64,000 bases of DNA from Ichthyophonus hoferi (lineage: Eukaryota > Opisthokonta > Ichthyosporea > Ichthyophonida > Ichthyophonidae): positions 113,312 to 177,311 of the forward strand of contig NAOQ01000036.1 in assembly GCA_002751075.1 (NCBI GenBank), read 5' to 3'. The position numbers and the translations under genes were made by a program. Position 1 is the stretch's first letter. The number at the start of each line of letters is the position of its first letter. The notes below the pieces were generated by a model that had not been told where the DNA came from, did no database searches, and saw only the letters and a program-made list of their open reading frames with translations. Positions 1 to 12,391 of this stretch are shown here, piece after piece.

Positions 1-290
1 ATAGGCGGAAAAATCCATGATATGTATATATTTTAAAAGGAGTTAAACTTGAATGACAGATGGGGAGAATACTTTCCCTTCAACAATGCCACGCACAAAG
101 GCACCATTGTCTTTCATTTTCACACAAACAGAATTACTTGTGACATACTGCATGAAATCCTTTGTGTTCTGAGCATAAATCACAACCTATTTTCCATCAC
201 TGCCCTATAAAGATAAAGATGCACCATTAACTTCAATGTCATTATTTTCAAGGGCGTCACCCTTCTACTCTATGACTCTCCTTGGTAGGA
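1..290 (-). mobile_element. copia-like protease-region fragment (fossil)
   Basis: Read on the minus strand, this edge piece encodes a stretch containing NTKDFMQYVTSNSVCVKM and then VEGKVFSPSV. It resembles the region after the active site of a Ty1/copia protease (pattern F..Y....V.VKM.DG....V.G.G.V). It is old and broken and runs off the window. About 65 bp of it (roughly 19-84) recurs on the plus strand at 55817-55886. The family assignment rests on pattern resemblance only. Confidence 0.4.
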
Positions 291-899
291 GGAGATATTC
301 CTCCTCCAAGCTAAATTATTTCTATATCCTAATTGTCACCTTAAATCTGACCACATGCCCACTATTATGAACTTGGTCTCAGCATGTACACACCCCTTAC
401 AATCTAATTAGCTCAACGATAACACTCTCACTTTGCGTATCCCCATAATCACCAGCCCACCAACGTCTCGATTGAGAACTGTTCAAAGTTGCTATATTTT
501 TGTAGAATTTTTGTAGAATTTTTGGCGCTGTAAAAACAAAAGGGAACAGACAAGTATGTTGTTTCGTAGAAATGGTATATATCAAAGTTGTATTATAATA
601 TGGAGTGCCCCCCTTTATTATCTGTTTTTTTTAGCTTTTGTACTTCGCTTTACCACCAGCGCTAATCTTTCCAGTTTAACAGCTGTGTTGCTAAATTCAA
701 TAATTTAAATAGAACCAATCATAAATTTGTATTAGCTAATCCAATTCACGATAGGTCAACAAGAACCACTAGAATTATTCGATCTTGCCACAATACTAAA
801 ATACTATTATGCTCCACTTTAGATGGTGAATTAACTTATTGATGCAATAAGGCTTACATGTTGCGTATTATGACTTCGATCGAACCTACTGTGATCTTG

Positions 900-3720
900 T
901 AACAATTTAGCATGGGTGTTTCGTATTCTATGGGATTGACTAATAAATATATCTACCGCCTAATGCGCTTGTTACTAGAATTCTTGGTTAATCTGCGTAT
1001 GGAACGGTATTGTAAAGCTCATACGGCCCGTAGTGTGGGTGTGTTAATCAGGGCAGTTATAAAATATTTAGGACAAGAACTGTCTCCTATCTCTATGATC
1101 AACATGCATGACATCCAAATCTATGCATTACTTACGCAAATGGTTCAAGGCTGCCTACCAACATGTATAATATCCTGAAGAAGAAATTAACCCCCTGAAA
1201 TGCCTGCACACCAATAATACTTCAGCTAGCCCATTCCCTTTATATAGGATGTGTGCAACATATCCCCTAGAGACCATATACAATATTGTAGTAGGCCTTC
1301 TTCACGTTTCTTATGGTAGCTATCATTGATTTGTGTTCTTTATTGATAATTACGCACACCACACAACTGTATTATATGAAGCATAAACATGAGGCTCCCG
1401 TGCTCTTTCAACAGTTTATGGAAACATCCCGTGTCAAACACTTCTCTCTATACATCTCTACACTTCAAATCGACCAAGGAACAGAGTATACCCCTACTCC
1501 ATTCCTCAATCAGTTGACCTCTTAAGGAATTACTCGCCATACTACTTTCCTTTATGTACCACAATCAGACAGCCTCTCTACGTGCATGAACCATCACTTT
1601 GTCACAATGGCAAGAGTTGCCTGAACATGGTCAGCATTCCTCACTCTTCCGGGGACTATGCCATTAAATTGGTAATTTTTTACCCACCATAGCATGCTAA
1701 CAACTGCACTCTTTACCAAAACATTCCCCTACATGCTGTGGCTCTGCTGGACTACTATTAGAAGGAATTGTGTCTTCTTTGAAGACACTTTTTTTTTTCC
1801 AAACCTCCACTGAAATGCTTTTAACAGATCCTTTTCTCCCAATCATCACTCCTATGAATCCCAACTCAAACCACTTGTACATGGCCCCCATGGACATTGA
1901 TTAAGATGCTCAACCACTACTCTCTTATTAACTTTGGTTATAGAGGGTGTATGTCCAGGAGATCCCCTCATCTCCACCCAGTTTACTATTGATCCCACAT
2001 TTTTATATACCAGTACTTGAATGTTCTTGCCTTATGGGAGAGAGGGTATGAATCAAATTAACAAGCTAGATGTGGAATCCCAACTACGCCATCACAACAG
2101 ATATGCCCCCTTAACAACTAGGAGCAGCCGTCAACACAAACAACATCAGCAGCCTCTATATCTAACACACCTACCTTTGTAGATTTTGCAGGCCTGAAAA
2201 ACTATAAGGAGACCATGAGATTCATTGAAGAAATAGAATGGATCACAGCAATACATATGAAGCTCTTGACAATTAATGAATTCCATGCTTAGCCAATTGT
2301 ACCTAGGGAAGAAATCTCAAAAAACACTACTATTCTATGTAGTCTCTGGTGGTACCATAGAAAACATGCCTAAACAAGAACAGTTACTCAACACAAGGCC
2401 AGACTTTGTGCCCAAGGCAGCATGGAGGTTAAAAACAAAGACTTCTTCAATATGCCCTACCTAGTCACAGATTTTATTACTTTCCTTATATTCATTGCAA
2501 TCATCTCAGCCTGTGAATATAAGCTGACTCAACTAGGCATTACTTTTGGTTTACTTACATGCTACTCTCTCTATGCCAGTCTGCATGTACCAACCACAAG
2601 CCATGGACAACTCTTGCAAACCAAAATGGTTATGCAAACTAAACAATTACCTTTAGAGTGTGCATGTCAGGAGACTCTTGATACACTCCTCTAATTGCAA
2701 TGTATGTAGCCTGCAAACAAAGACCCATGCCTTAACGTATCCCACAGAAGTAGCCGCTTCTTAGCCTAATACTGTTGTGTTGATGACATATCTATCATAT
2801 CAAAGCACACAGCAGACAAGGAGACCTTGATCACAGTATTTAACGAGAAATTACGCATCAATAATTAAGGATGGCCCACTAGCTTTTTAGGCTTAACCAT
2901 TAAAAGGTTTGCCAAGAGTATCAAGCTCTCACAGGTTGGGCATACCAAAGAACATGCCAAGTCATATGGACAAGGAAATGGCTGGCTGACCCACTCCCTC
3001 ATACTGCCGGAACACATTAAGGAGGCAGCAAATAAAACTACGCAATCGGAACCAATTGACAAAGTAGCTTATCAGAACCTTATAGGATTCCTTCTCTGGA
3101 TTGTCAAATCTAGCCAACCCATTAAAGCCATCTAGGAAATGGCTATCACCTGCTGAGGTATTTGAGGGCTGCAGCTGAGGAATTTATTATTTAGAGGAGA
3201 TCTCCTCTCATACTTAATGCTTTCTCCTATGCCGATTTGGTCACCAATCCACAATCAACTCGCAGTATATTCAGTTACATAATGTATCTCAGTCGGATAC
3301 CGATTAGCTGGCTTTCCAGGAAACAATCAATCACATCCTTATCTCCCACCAAAAGTGTATACTTCGCCATATCAACAGCATGCTAACAAATTACATGCAT
3401 CAGTTCATTTCTAGAAGGTCTATGCATTAAAGTTGGATGTTTAAGACTGCATGCAAACAATCACTTTCCAATTCACCTCACTGAACAGAGCTGTGTTTCA
3501 ATAGGTACCAGGCACATTAAGGTTTGCTATTGGTATAGCAGGAACTCTAAAACAAATAAGGAGGCTAAGTCATATCCTGTCTTTCAGAATTAATGGCTAC
3601 AGATTGCTTAACTAAGACAATGTCTCCTATGAGCTATAAAAAGGCTAAGGTCTTCATGAATATGTACATGGATGAACCTTGGGTTTTTCCCATGTGGTAT
3701 GCCAGTGTACTGCACGTAAG
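900..3720 (+). mobile_element. Degenerate Ty1/copia retrotransposon X1 (fossil)
   Basis: Remains of a copia pol on the plus strand. Parts in order: integrase core near 1310-1530 (VLFQQFME followed by QIDQGTEYTPTPF, the copia 'DnGtEy' block), reverse transcriptase pieces near 2220-3120 (including CVDDISIISKH and a FLGLTI-type block), and RNase H near 3180-3700 ending in MATDCLTKTMS. No LTR was recognised at either end. It is heavily decayed, with many breaks. The end motif matches element X2 (MATDCLAKVMS near 37230), so X1 and X2 are probably one family, among the oldest copies here. Confidence 0.75.
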
Positions 3721-4847
3721 TAGGTGTTGAGATCATTATTTCTGATAGGGAATCATAATCACAAGCGATCATATTGCTCACTACTATTTCTGTTATATCA
3801 TGTGATCTCATAATTACCAAGGTTCTTATGATTTCAGAACACCAAGAGCTGCTAGAATAATTACCTACTTGGTACCCTAGTGTAATATAGATCATAGCCA
3901 TTACACAAAATTACAGTAGCTAATCCAGAGACAGAAAAGAAACAATTCTTTGATAAGGACTTGACTTTTAATTTTCACCAACAGGATGATAATATGAAGT
4001 CAAATCGATATATTAATAATAATAAATTAGTTAAGAATAGGCCATTAATAATGCGTTTAACTAGTTAAATAAAAGTGTCATTATCAAGTAATCTATGCAT
4101 AGTATACTATATTTAAATTTTATTCAAGGATTATTTCTATGACAATACCTACCTTTTGTTTCTCTGTAGTGATAATTATTAAAGTTCTTCTACATTTATT
4201 TAATTTTCTGCTTGCAGCTCTCATCTATAATGGGTGAAATACTAACTATATATAGCACAGTAATAAATTAGCTACCACATTAAAATAATGACTACACCAG
4301 GCTGAAAGAAAAAGGGCCTTGGCATGAAGATTAGACTACAATATCTACTTACCGACGTAATATCTTAATTGTAAATGCGAACCTAGGTCCGACTGGATGA
4401 AGGGTGAGACTTCAAACATTGTCTAGTAACATTGGTATTACAAGCAAAACTATCTCAACACTCGTGGCACAGGGCACAGATAATAATTGTCGGATAATGC
4501 TTGGAATACTCAACTGCTTTAATATAGTACTATAAATAGCAATTAAAAATATTATTTGTTGTCTATAGACGTCCCTCTTCAAATGTGGATGTGCAGATTT
4601 AACGCATGTATTTAATCAGTCAAGTTGAATGGCTGATAGCCATAAATAAAATAAAAGCTTTAAAAGTAAGCTTATAAGTGAGCTTATAGACCAAGTTTGG
4701 TGTAGGTCCATATACTATTAAGTAGAGATAGGAGTGATCCTAAATTATCCAGTCGCAGGGCCTCTGCCATTGGCTGGCTCAATTTTGATCAATCATCTTG
4801 GATTGTTATTTAACACCAATAGATTGTACCAACTATTTTTCCAGACT

Positions 4848-5285
4848 ACTTGTGTAATAAAATCAGACATTCTTAGTGGGTCTCTGTTATCTTGCATGAA
4901 TTGTAATAGCTAATAAAAATATTTATGATGGTTTATTGAACACGGCACGAGTATTAGCCAAAAAATAACACCCGCTGTAAAACAAGCAAAACAAAGCAAT
5001 AAAAAAAGCAACAATCAATAATAAAGGCCCATGGCCGCTCGCACATACGCAGCCCCCGGCACACCCGGGTATACGCGGCAACCCCATATGCCTGAGTACA
5101 TGTACACTAACGTTATAGGCAAATTCGAATAAGTTTGGGACACAAAATTTTGCATTCATTTATTATTTGGTAAGCATTATCATAATATATATATATATAT
5201 AGTCCTATTATGCAACACTAAATTGGCAACCCTAAAGCTTGTGGACGAGTTGTTAGAACTACCACAGATTGCTATAATTTCTAAT
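4848..5285. repeat. Dispersed repeat R, copy 1
   Basis: Starts near ATCAGACATTCTTAGTGGGT and runs about 430 bp. The same order of blocks appears in direct orientation at 13122-13545: a start block, an A-rich stretch, a GC-rich core of about 85 bp (5030-5115, with CCCCCGGCACACCC and TACGCGGCAACCCCA), a block ending TGCATTCATTTATTATTTG, an (AT)n run, TAGTCCTAT, and GGCAACCCTAAAGCTTGTG. No terminal inverted repeats were seen and there is no coding frame common to both copies, so it looks like a non-coding or SINE/MITE-like element of unknown class. Short homology also lies just upstream (4760-4815 with 12012-12070). Confidence 0.65.
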
Positions 5286-5755
5286 AACGTATGTATGATA
5301 TAATATACATGTATAATTTTCAAATAATCAATAGATGTATATATGCATACATACTTAAATATATCAGGATATCTAGTTAGAGAGACTAACAAAAAGATAA
5401 ATAATAGAGATTGCAAGCTCATGAAAGATATGGATTAATAATAAAATAAATAGAATAATGGACAAGGAAAAATAGGAAGCAATGGTGAAATGTTAAATAG
5501 AGGCAGCCATGATATATTTGGAAACCAAAAATTCTTTAGTAGTCGTTAAATAAAAAATCATCTCGATCATACCTACATATATAGCGTAGGCAAAGTAACT
5601 AAATTTATAAATATCTACTAGAAATAGAAGTAGTATTTATTGTACTAAATTTTATTTGACTATTGGACATAAAATCAGTATTTGTTGTAATACAGTAACA
5701 GTACCTTCATTATTGTTTTGGAAACTTTTTATATGATGAAAAACCACTATTAAGT

Positions 5756-5909
5756 GTATGTGTAAAGTTTAGATTGGTATGTTGTGGGTAGGAAAGCTGA
5801 TCGACATATAAGCAAAGTGCTGATGGGTTTTTTGTCTATAAGAAAGCCCATAGACATTTGTGTAAGGCTCTGCTTGGTTTGTTGTGTATGGGAAATACTT
5901 ATCCGCTAC
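5756..5909. repeat. Diverged tandem repeat, ~50 bp x 3
   Basis: Three consecutive units share the order GTGTAA(A/G)G, then TTGGTTTGTTGTG-like, then TAGGAAA-like. They begin near 5756, 5811 and 5860. The units have diverged a good deal, so this is an old tandem array. No coding frame spans it. Confidence 0.45.
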
Positions 5910-7900
5910 GTCGTAGGCCTGCAGTTTTAGACAACAGCTTCCTATTAACTTTAATATGTAACTATAATCAAATGTCAGAAACGTGGTAGCAATAACAAAG
6001 GATAATCTATCTAAGCGTAATGAAAAACTTGGTTCCTATACTATCCAATTAATTCATGCTGGGTTCTGAAGTAATCTAGATAGAAAATGTTACATTTGGA
6101 AAATATAATGAGATTCTGCCGGAGGCAGATTTGGGACTCGTAATTCTGTAGTAATACTTGCTATGATAGATTTATTCATGTTTAAATACCACCTTATTCA
6201 AACCTAATTTTCAAAGCTACAAGTCAGCATGCATTTATTATATTTATAGTTGATGTCAGTTTAAGTACTACATTAATCGATCGACATGATTGCCCCGACT
6301 ACGGTAGCCGACTACAAGAGTTGGGACTTATTTTTGTCTTAGAAAATTAATTAAATCATGCATTACTTAACTAATTGTTTATATAATACTTAAATAATTA
6401 AAAGTATTTGTAATTATTATATTTACAACCTGTCACATATCTAATTATCAAGTACATATATTCATTTTCAAAGACATCAACACATCAAGATTGACAAGTG
6501 TGATTAGTCCCCTTTACTCGATGCCATTAGTTTATTTACTTATGCCTAATTGTTATATAACAGTACACTTATTGATAGACATAAGATCCTATCCTGGTAA
6601 ATTAGTTGGCGCATTCACAACCTCGTGCAATTCAATTTAGCCTAACCAATAGTGCCCGCACTTCATAGCCTTTTACGACACTTGCGTAGCGTCGGCCAGT
6701 ACTGTATATCCAATTTATGTTAAGAAAAACTAGTATAGAATTTAGTTACATTACTAGTGTATATAATTACTAATTGAAAGTCCCTCTTCCGATAAGAGTA
6801 GAAAATGTAGGAAATCTTTGTGCATTGCAGAATGGTGGTGTTTTACAAATGAAACCTTGTGCATAAAACATCGTTGTTTAGACCTTTGAGTAAATGTATT
6901 CTATAGGTGCATTAAAGCTATATAAGACAATATCTTTTTACTTAAATATAATAATTATTTCGTAAGTTTAAAGCGGTTAAAAACTTAAGAGCTAATTCGG
7001 ATCTTCCACAATAATCATAACGATAATTATCATCCAATATGGTTGAAGACTCAGAGTAAATGAATGCCAATGCTAGACGAGTTCGAACGGAAGACGAGCA
7101 TCCTGTTGGCATCAATGGTGACATCCCATGAAAATTATTTCTCGAGCAACTTTCGAGTAACCATATTCACACAATACCTAATAAAGGCTATGTAGTTAAT
7201 ATCTTGACTATTGCAAACACCACAATGCAGCACAGGCTGAAATCGACTGGGACGGGTTTATGAGTCCAGTATTAATTAATTAAATAACTATAACTAGTTA
7301 CTTTACAGATGTTGCATATATATGTTGCTATATTTCATATCTTATGTAGAAATGATCCCTTATGATGATAGAACTATATATATATATATGCATTAAACCA
7401 GATAAGAAGCATATGAATTAAAGTGAATAATTAATATAAAATATAGTTACAACACTTCTAAAGGACTTTGGCTGAAATTCATCTTAATTTTATCTGGCTA
7501 TAATCTAGTTGCATTTCTCTATATTTGGAATTTTTATTTTATTGCTATTTTATTGTTGTTCTTTTATTTTTTATTTCTGTTTGCATTGGAATTTTTATTT
7601 TACTACTTTCGATGTGTGAGTACACTTGTATATATAACCGGGGGGATTATCAGAGAAAGGAAACACTAAGTGAAAAACGCATGCTTTCATTACAAAAAAT
7701 GTAGTTAATTGCTTTACTATGTCAGGTTAACCCTTTAACCCAAAGCATCACAACTATTAATCAACCTTTCTACAGGTACCATATTTATTGTATGGTTCAT
7801 TTTGCACTAACCGGATAGTTTATCCAGCTGATACAAACCCTTCTTGTGGCCGTATTTGAGCCATAATAATAATAAATAAATAAAGGATTAGAACAGGACA
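5910..7900. other. Intergenic, no supported gene
   Basis: AT-rich sequence with short (AT)n runs, such as near 7376-7389. One 60-codon minus-strand frame (6942-7124) has a true ATG, but the opposite strand is also largely open there, so it is not called. No RNA gene, transposon end or recognisable protein motif was found. Confidence 0.4.
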
Positions 7901-7985
7901 GTCTGAAACTAGTTTAGACTGTCTGCTTATGCAGAATCAATGAAAATAGTACAGGTAGTACAGGTGAAACAAAAGTCGTATTTAC

Positions 7986-8042
7986 AGTCGCTATTTAGAG
8001 GCGTATCAACAAGAACATACTCCCCGAGACGCATCTTTTGAA
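7986..8042 (-). CDS. Possible additional exon downstream of the 8.9-kb minus-strand gene
   Basis: On the minus strand a strong pyrimidine-rich acceptor (TTTTCATTCCATCTATAG) is followed by an open frame reading QKMRLGEYVLVDTPLNSD. A GTAAAT donor-like site then follows at 7985-7980. Without the donor the frame stays open to a TAA at 7927-7929. It could be a later exon of the gene starting at 8904, or the coding end of a separate small gene. The protein is not recognised. Confidence 0.3.
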
Positions 8043-8249
8043 CTATAGATGGAATGAAAACAAAATACTAATATTCTACTAGAATATGAAAATATAAATT
8101 CTGTAAAATAAGGCCCATTACATGTTCTGATAAAAGCAATTACATAGGATTCTACGTCAAAGTAAGAGGGAAGGGTAAGCAATACTACAAAACCAAGCTT
8201 TAAATGTCCCTTAAAACAGAGTCTTGATCATCATCAAAAAACATGCTCT

Positions 8250-8904
8250 TCAACAACAAGGAACCTTTAGGTCCTTGTCATGTATAGGCCTTGCATCGAT
8301 TGTATTGACAGTGGCGGTAAAGAAATCCTTTTGAAGCTTCAATAATGACTTTGACAAGTGTACATTATGGGCTGGTAGATCTGCTTCAGATTCAAAATCA
8401 AGTCTGTGTGCGTTAGTCTAGTTAGAAACTTACGGAGCGAAAAAGAAAACGAAAAAACAAGAAAAGAAGGTAATGAAATATAACAGGACTTGCAAGATAA
8501 AGCAACAAATAATTTATATCAGTATGTGTGTTTTGACGGTTTCCTAACTTAGGGTATTTACATTGGTTCGCAGAAGAAGAAGAAAAAACCAGTTTAAAAG
8601 GAGAGTAGTCGAAACCAGAACTTGGCTGTGTTAAAACAAATACTATACCAATAAGTATTAAAAATAAAATTAATGTATACCTTCTCGCAATAGGAACCCT
8701 CTGTTGGTCTACTGGCGTATAGGAGGCCACTAGCCTTGGTATAAGACAACTAGGAACTCCATATGGTATTTTTGCGTTTGGTGGTGTATGGGGGCTGTTT
8801 TTACCGCCATCGGGGTCTTCCACAGGTAGGCTTACCTCCGTTTTGGGTTTGTATGGCCGAAAATGTGAATTATGTGATAGTTTGAGTACCGCTGCTTTCG
8901 TCAT
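8250..8904 (-). CDS. Predicted small single-pass membrane protein, two-exon model
   Basis: Start ATG at 8902-8904 (MTKAAVLKLSHNSHFRPYKP). The frame extends upstream only through a non-ATG codon. Exon 1 is 8562-8904: a Pro/Lys-rich cytosolic-looking N-terminus with KNSPHTPPNAKIPYG, then basic residues and a clear hydrophobic helix (residues about 78-95, TLILFLILIGIVFVL), then a Ser-rich stretch. The proposed intron is 8381-8561 (GTAAAT donor, CTAAC repeats, tandem GAAGCAG acceptor). Exon 2 is 8250-8380, adding LPAHNVHLSKSLLKLQKDFF and ending at TGA. The model gives 157 aa, a type II-like topology. Exon 1 is the firmer part. In exon 2 a second frame is also open (SLLLKSMFFDDDQDSVLRDI near 8190-8260), so the 3' end may be wrong or further spliced. 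It is divergent from the gene at 9104. Function is not recognised. Confidence 0.45.
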
Positions 8905-9103
8905 TTTGGGAACAGAAAAATATAGTGTGGCTGTTTGTTTTTCAAGTCTTGCGTGGGAGATAAAACTTGCTATAATAAATTCCACAAATTAATTTAAATA
9001 TTCTATAAATATTATTAAACCGTTATGTTCGTCCGTTAAACCCGTCGATAAATATTATTACTCCAATGATAGAAAACGTACACGCCACGTTTCAGTGGGA
9101 GCC
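8905..9103. promoter_or_regulatory. Shared promoter region of divergent gene pair
   Basis: Only 199 bp separate the proposed start codons at 8904 (minus) and 9104 (plus). The region is AT-rich, with TATTATTA-type stretches and a short C/G-containing patch (CGTCCGTTAAACCCGTCGAT) near 9030. No canonical TATA box can be assigned to either side. This is inferred from gene placement only. Confidence 0.35.
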
Positions 9104-9487
9104 ATGTTTAGTAAGACAGACTGCGTTGATTGGTTTTACCTACCTCATAGAATTATTATATCTGTATATGACTTATATGACTTAAAGCCAATGGATAATG
9201 TGATATATATGTTTGTGTTTGTTCATTCGCCATTTAATCCTATTATACAAATTACATTGTGCAGGACTAACCGTATTTTCAAGGAAACGCCATGTGCTGA
9301 GGACAAAGAGTTTTTGGTTTTTCTGGCACAATGCATTTATGAAGTAGCAAGGTATGTAGTATAATGCATATATTGAATGATATTTATCAAAGAAAAAAAT
9401 TGAGTATTATTATATATATGTATTAGGAAGAAAAAAATATATCACACAATATGGACAATCTATAACAGAACCGCTATCATTGTTTAG
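9104..9487 (+). CDS. Predicted small protein, three-exon model, unrecognised
   Basis: Proposed exons are 9104-9210, 9265-9351 and 9427-9487. They are joined by introns of 54 bp (GTTTGT to TTGTGCAG) and 75 bp (GTATGT to TATTAG). The result is 84 aa starting MFSKTDCVDWFYLPHR. The middle exon is best supported: it lies between good splice sites and reads RIFKETPCAEDKEFLVFLAQ followed by CIYEVAR, a helical-looking, charged segment. An AATAAA at 9544-9549 lies 57 bp after the stop. No domain is recognised. The first exon could be wrong, because its frame also reads straight through the first proposed intron. Confidence 0.45.
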
Positions 9488-9559
9488 ATGATGTAATACA
9501 TGAGCCGCCGCCGCAGCTTAGATTCCTGGGTTTAGTATGTAATAATAAAATGATGAGGA

Positions 9560-10254
9560 ATTTGACTGATGATGTACTATTCAGTTTATTACTTATAAGT
9601 TGATAAAGTCGTGCATATGACTTATTTTAACCTGTTTACTAATTTTATTTAAACAACAGTAATATTACCTGGTAACTTATTAGTATAAAGCAAGGTGATT
9701 ATTTATTCGAACTCACGGGTTAGATCATATTGAGAGTAGAAGCATACTAGTAAGTACTAAGTACACAGTTGAATACAGAGTTCCTATGCGCGCGTGTATA
9801 TAATATTACATCACCTTTGAAGCTACATACACATGCTAAAATTTTGATAGAAGTTAGGCGTGGTTGCAATGAGTATGCATGATCGAGTGGTTATTTGAAT
9901 TATAGTATAGTATCAATTCGAGACTAATAGGAAATTATGGAGGTGAAACCGAATTAAAGAGTTGGTAAGTAATATATTACAAAATATCTTTTTGAAAGCA
10001 GAGAATTGATATATATACGTATACATATCCTCAGAATTTTAAAAGCTGTGATATTGCTATTTAAAATATAAATGAAAATATAACAGCATAGGCAATTAAC
10101 GGCAAAGCGCTTTTGGGAGTGGTTTTCAGTTGCAACGGGTAAAGGCTGGCCTATCTCCCATCAGAAAATGATATATAATATAATAGCAGATGTGCTTTTA
10201 AAAATAGCATGATAAGTGTTTGGAGTAATAAGTGGAAATAGAGATTTTTAAAGC
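9560..10254. other. Intergenic, nothing recognised
   Basis: AT-rich sequence with short (TA)n stretches. No open frame of note, no transposon ends and no RNA gene was seen. Confidence 0.4.
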
Positions 10255-10404
10255 TTAATAATATATATATATATATTGGACCAAAGTAATGTACCGTGCA
10301 GAATAAAGATTGAGATATATATATATATTAGCAATTGCATTTGATAGTAACTGTTGCTTATAGGCCACTGCATTCCCTTCATCTAACAGCGTAGATGCGC
10401 TCAT
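10255..10404 (-). CDS. Possible 49-codon ORF or first exon
   Basis: On the minus strand an ATG at 10402-10404 opens MSASTLLDEGNAVAYKQQLL, whose composition looks coding. The second half runs into an (AT)n tract (IYIY residues) and stops at 10255-10257. The N-terminal part may be a genuine first exon whose donor is unclear. Not recognised. Confidence 0.22.
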   Translation of the reverse strand: MSASTLLDEGNAVAYKQQLLSNAIANIYIYLNLYSARYITLVQYIYIYY

Positions 10405-10743
10405 GCGATCGGTCCTTTCCAATTCATAAAGGCTGACTGAATATTGACTGGTAATTTATAAATTTCCACTGGCATATATTGCAATTAATTTTTGACCTGT
10501 TGATTACAAAGTAACATTTTGCTGAAATATTTAAAAAGAAATCTTTACACTGACGAATTAATTGCCTAAAAATCGATAAGCTTGAAATCACCTGTGCTTG
10601 CTCTACGTTCGTCCCTAAGGCAATAGAACTACACTATTTTTTTGAACTAAACATAAGTATACCACCTCTTGCTGCTATGCAAATTTAATACTAGACTAAA
10701 CTGGTCAGTCAGTACAAGGCAATTATTTACAGATATAGAGGTA

Positions 10744-11022
10744 ATGGATTCTGTTTTATCAATTAATTGTTTGCCTACAGTAAACAAGTTTCAAAATAAA
10801 TCTAGTATAACTGGGTTGCCCGAACAAATTATTTTTGAACGATTTCTTGTAAATTTACTCATTATTTTTCTGCACATTATACCTATATACATGTTGTTGT
10901 TGTTTGCTAATCAATAAATATATGTATATCTTTAAGACTGATTGCACCAGTCCAATTGGTTCTCCATCTAGATACAATTTACGTTAATGGCGAGGTATCA
11001 TTGTTCGAGATCAGATGCAGAG
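10744..11022 (+). CDS. Possible exon cluster, weak F-box-like motif
   Basis: An ATG at 10744 opens MDSVLSINCLPTVNKFQNKS, then ITGLPEQIIFERFL, which loosely resembles the 'LP.Ei...i..yL' start of an F-box. A GTAAAT donor-like site follows at 10849. Downstream, about 10950-11022, another coding-like stretch (QLVLHLDTIYVNGEVSLFEI) ends at a GTAATG donor-like site. The two stretches do not join in frame with the splice sites I can see, so no single gene model is offered. The F-box idea is tentative, because the motif is short and common by chance. Confidence 0.2.
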
Positions 11023-12190
11023 GTAATGCACTGTATTGTACGTATAGGACACTATATTATATATAGTGTATACTCTATATACTCTATATTCTATATATTC
11101 TACATGACCAAAGCCCTTACTAATCTTCTGGGCCCTCTTCTTCCAAACTTGGTGAGTGGTGAGTAGGAGTTTTGCCATTTACCCAGCGCAATTTGACCCA
11201 TAAGATCAGCACATAATTGAGAGAGAGCGTTGGCTGACGCCTCACGTGTAGGAATTATACCGCATACCTAAAAATAATATGTTGCATTGGCAGCTGAACT
11301 AGGAATCAAAGCATAGAATGTAGGGACTCTTGGAAGCATTTTTCTATACAAAACAATAAAATAGATCCAATGATAAGTGAGCATTTAAATTTTCAAGGCG
11401 AAAGCCCAATGATGGAAACCTATCATTAACGTTTAATTCTGATTAGTTATGCGTGCAATATGGAATATGATCTAGATATGTGCTATAGCTTAGTTATGTG
11501 ATTGCAGGATCTTGCCTTGTTGCTTGACAATGCCCATAATTGATTATTTTTACTTTCAAGCCAATTTTGTGTTCAATTGATGCTTGTAGCTTGTAGAGAG
11601 GAGCATAATAAAACTGCATTTCTGTTTCCAAATCTAAGAAGAGATATATGTTCGTATATTAAGCAAAGAATGAAATCCTCATTCAGATATATAGTGAAAA
11701 TTATATGGCTATGTATTCTTCTACTACTACTTGTAAATTAGAGACTAGTTTGAGTTTACATAGATTTCGGGGAGTTTCTTTTGGCCAAGAAAAATTAGCT
11801 GAATCAGTTAACTTGTTAAATTACACCATTAACGCATAAGCTTAGTCGTACTCCAATATATTTTTCAGTAACAGTAGTAGTAGATGGATTTCCAAGTAAA
11901 TGCTCATAGATACTAAATTAACAATGAGTTGCATAATAAAAGCCCTTATACAACTACTATGAAAATCACTACCAGATCGGCTAACACTTATCGTATGACT
12001 GCAAGATCACTGCCATTGGCTGATTGAATCTTAAAATGATTGTCTTGGATTGACCAACCATTTCATAAACCAATATTCACTCTGATTTGCAGATTTAAAT
12101 AGCATTAACTTTTATTCACCAATGTTGTGTATGTAGAATCTAGATTTAATAGAAATCATATAGATTCTGTTAGAATTCAGTCTGCTGTAA

Positions 12191-12391
12191 GATTTTCGGG
12201 CTAAAAACAAACATTTGAGGGCCTTGTGTGATAATTTCCAAAACTACCTTGAAGTTCAGGAAAAGCGTTGCAGTTATACCTTTTTCTTGATGCCTGTTGA
12301 CTACTTTTCCAATGACAATAGAGGAACAATTCCTTTCTTAATCTCCGCTGATTCTCATCGATACATTATTCATTGGGAGTTAGCATTGTAA
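12191..12391 (+). CDS. Coding-like open frame without its own start (probable 3' exon)
   Basis: A 66-codon frame ends at TAA 12389-12391 and reads FRAKNKHLRALCDNFQNYLE, then KRCSYTFFLMPVDYFSNDNR and GTIPFLISADSHRYIIHWEL. Amino-acid and codon use look typical of real protein (varied, few Lys/Asn/Ile runs), unlike the surrounding AT-rich DNA. There is no ATG near its start. A possible acceptor AG at 12191 or just before would make it a last exon. The family is not recognised. Confidence 0.35.
   Translation, partial: DFRAKNKHLRALCDNFQNYLEVQEKRCSYTFFLMPVDYFSNDNRGTIPFLISADSHRYIIHWELAL

Noticed and set aside
6942-7124. 60-codon minus-strand ORF MSPLMPTGCSSSVRTRLALA
   Set aside because: It has a true ATG and fair composition, but the opposite strand is also largely open, with no promoter, splice or homology support.
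8657-8694. A 38-bp GTATAC...TATAG intron in the minus-strand membrane-protein exon
   Set aside because: Removing it deletes the hydrophobic helix and leads soon to a stop. Unspliced, the frame is longer and makes better sense.
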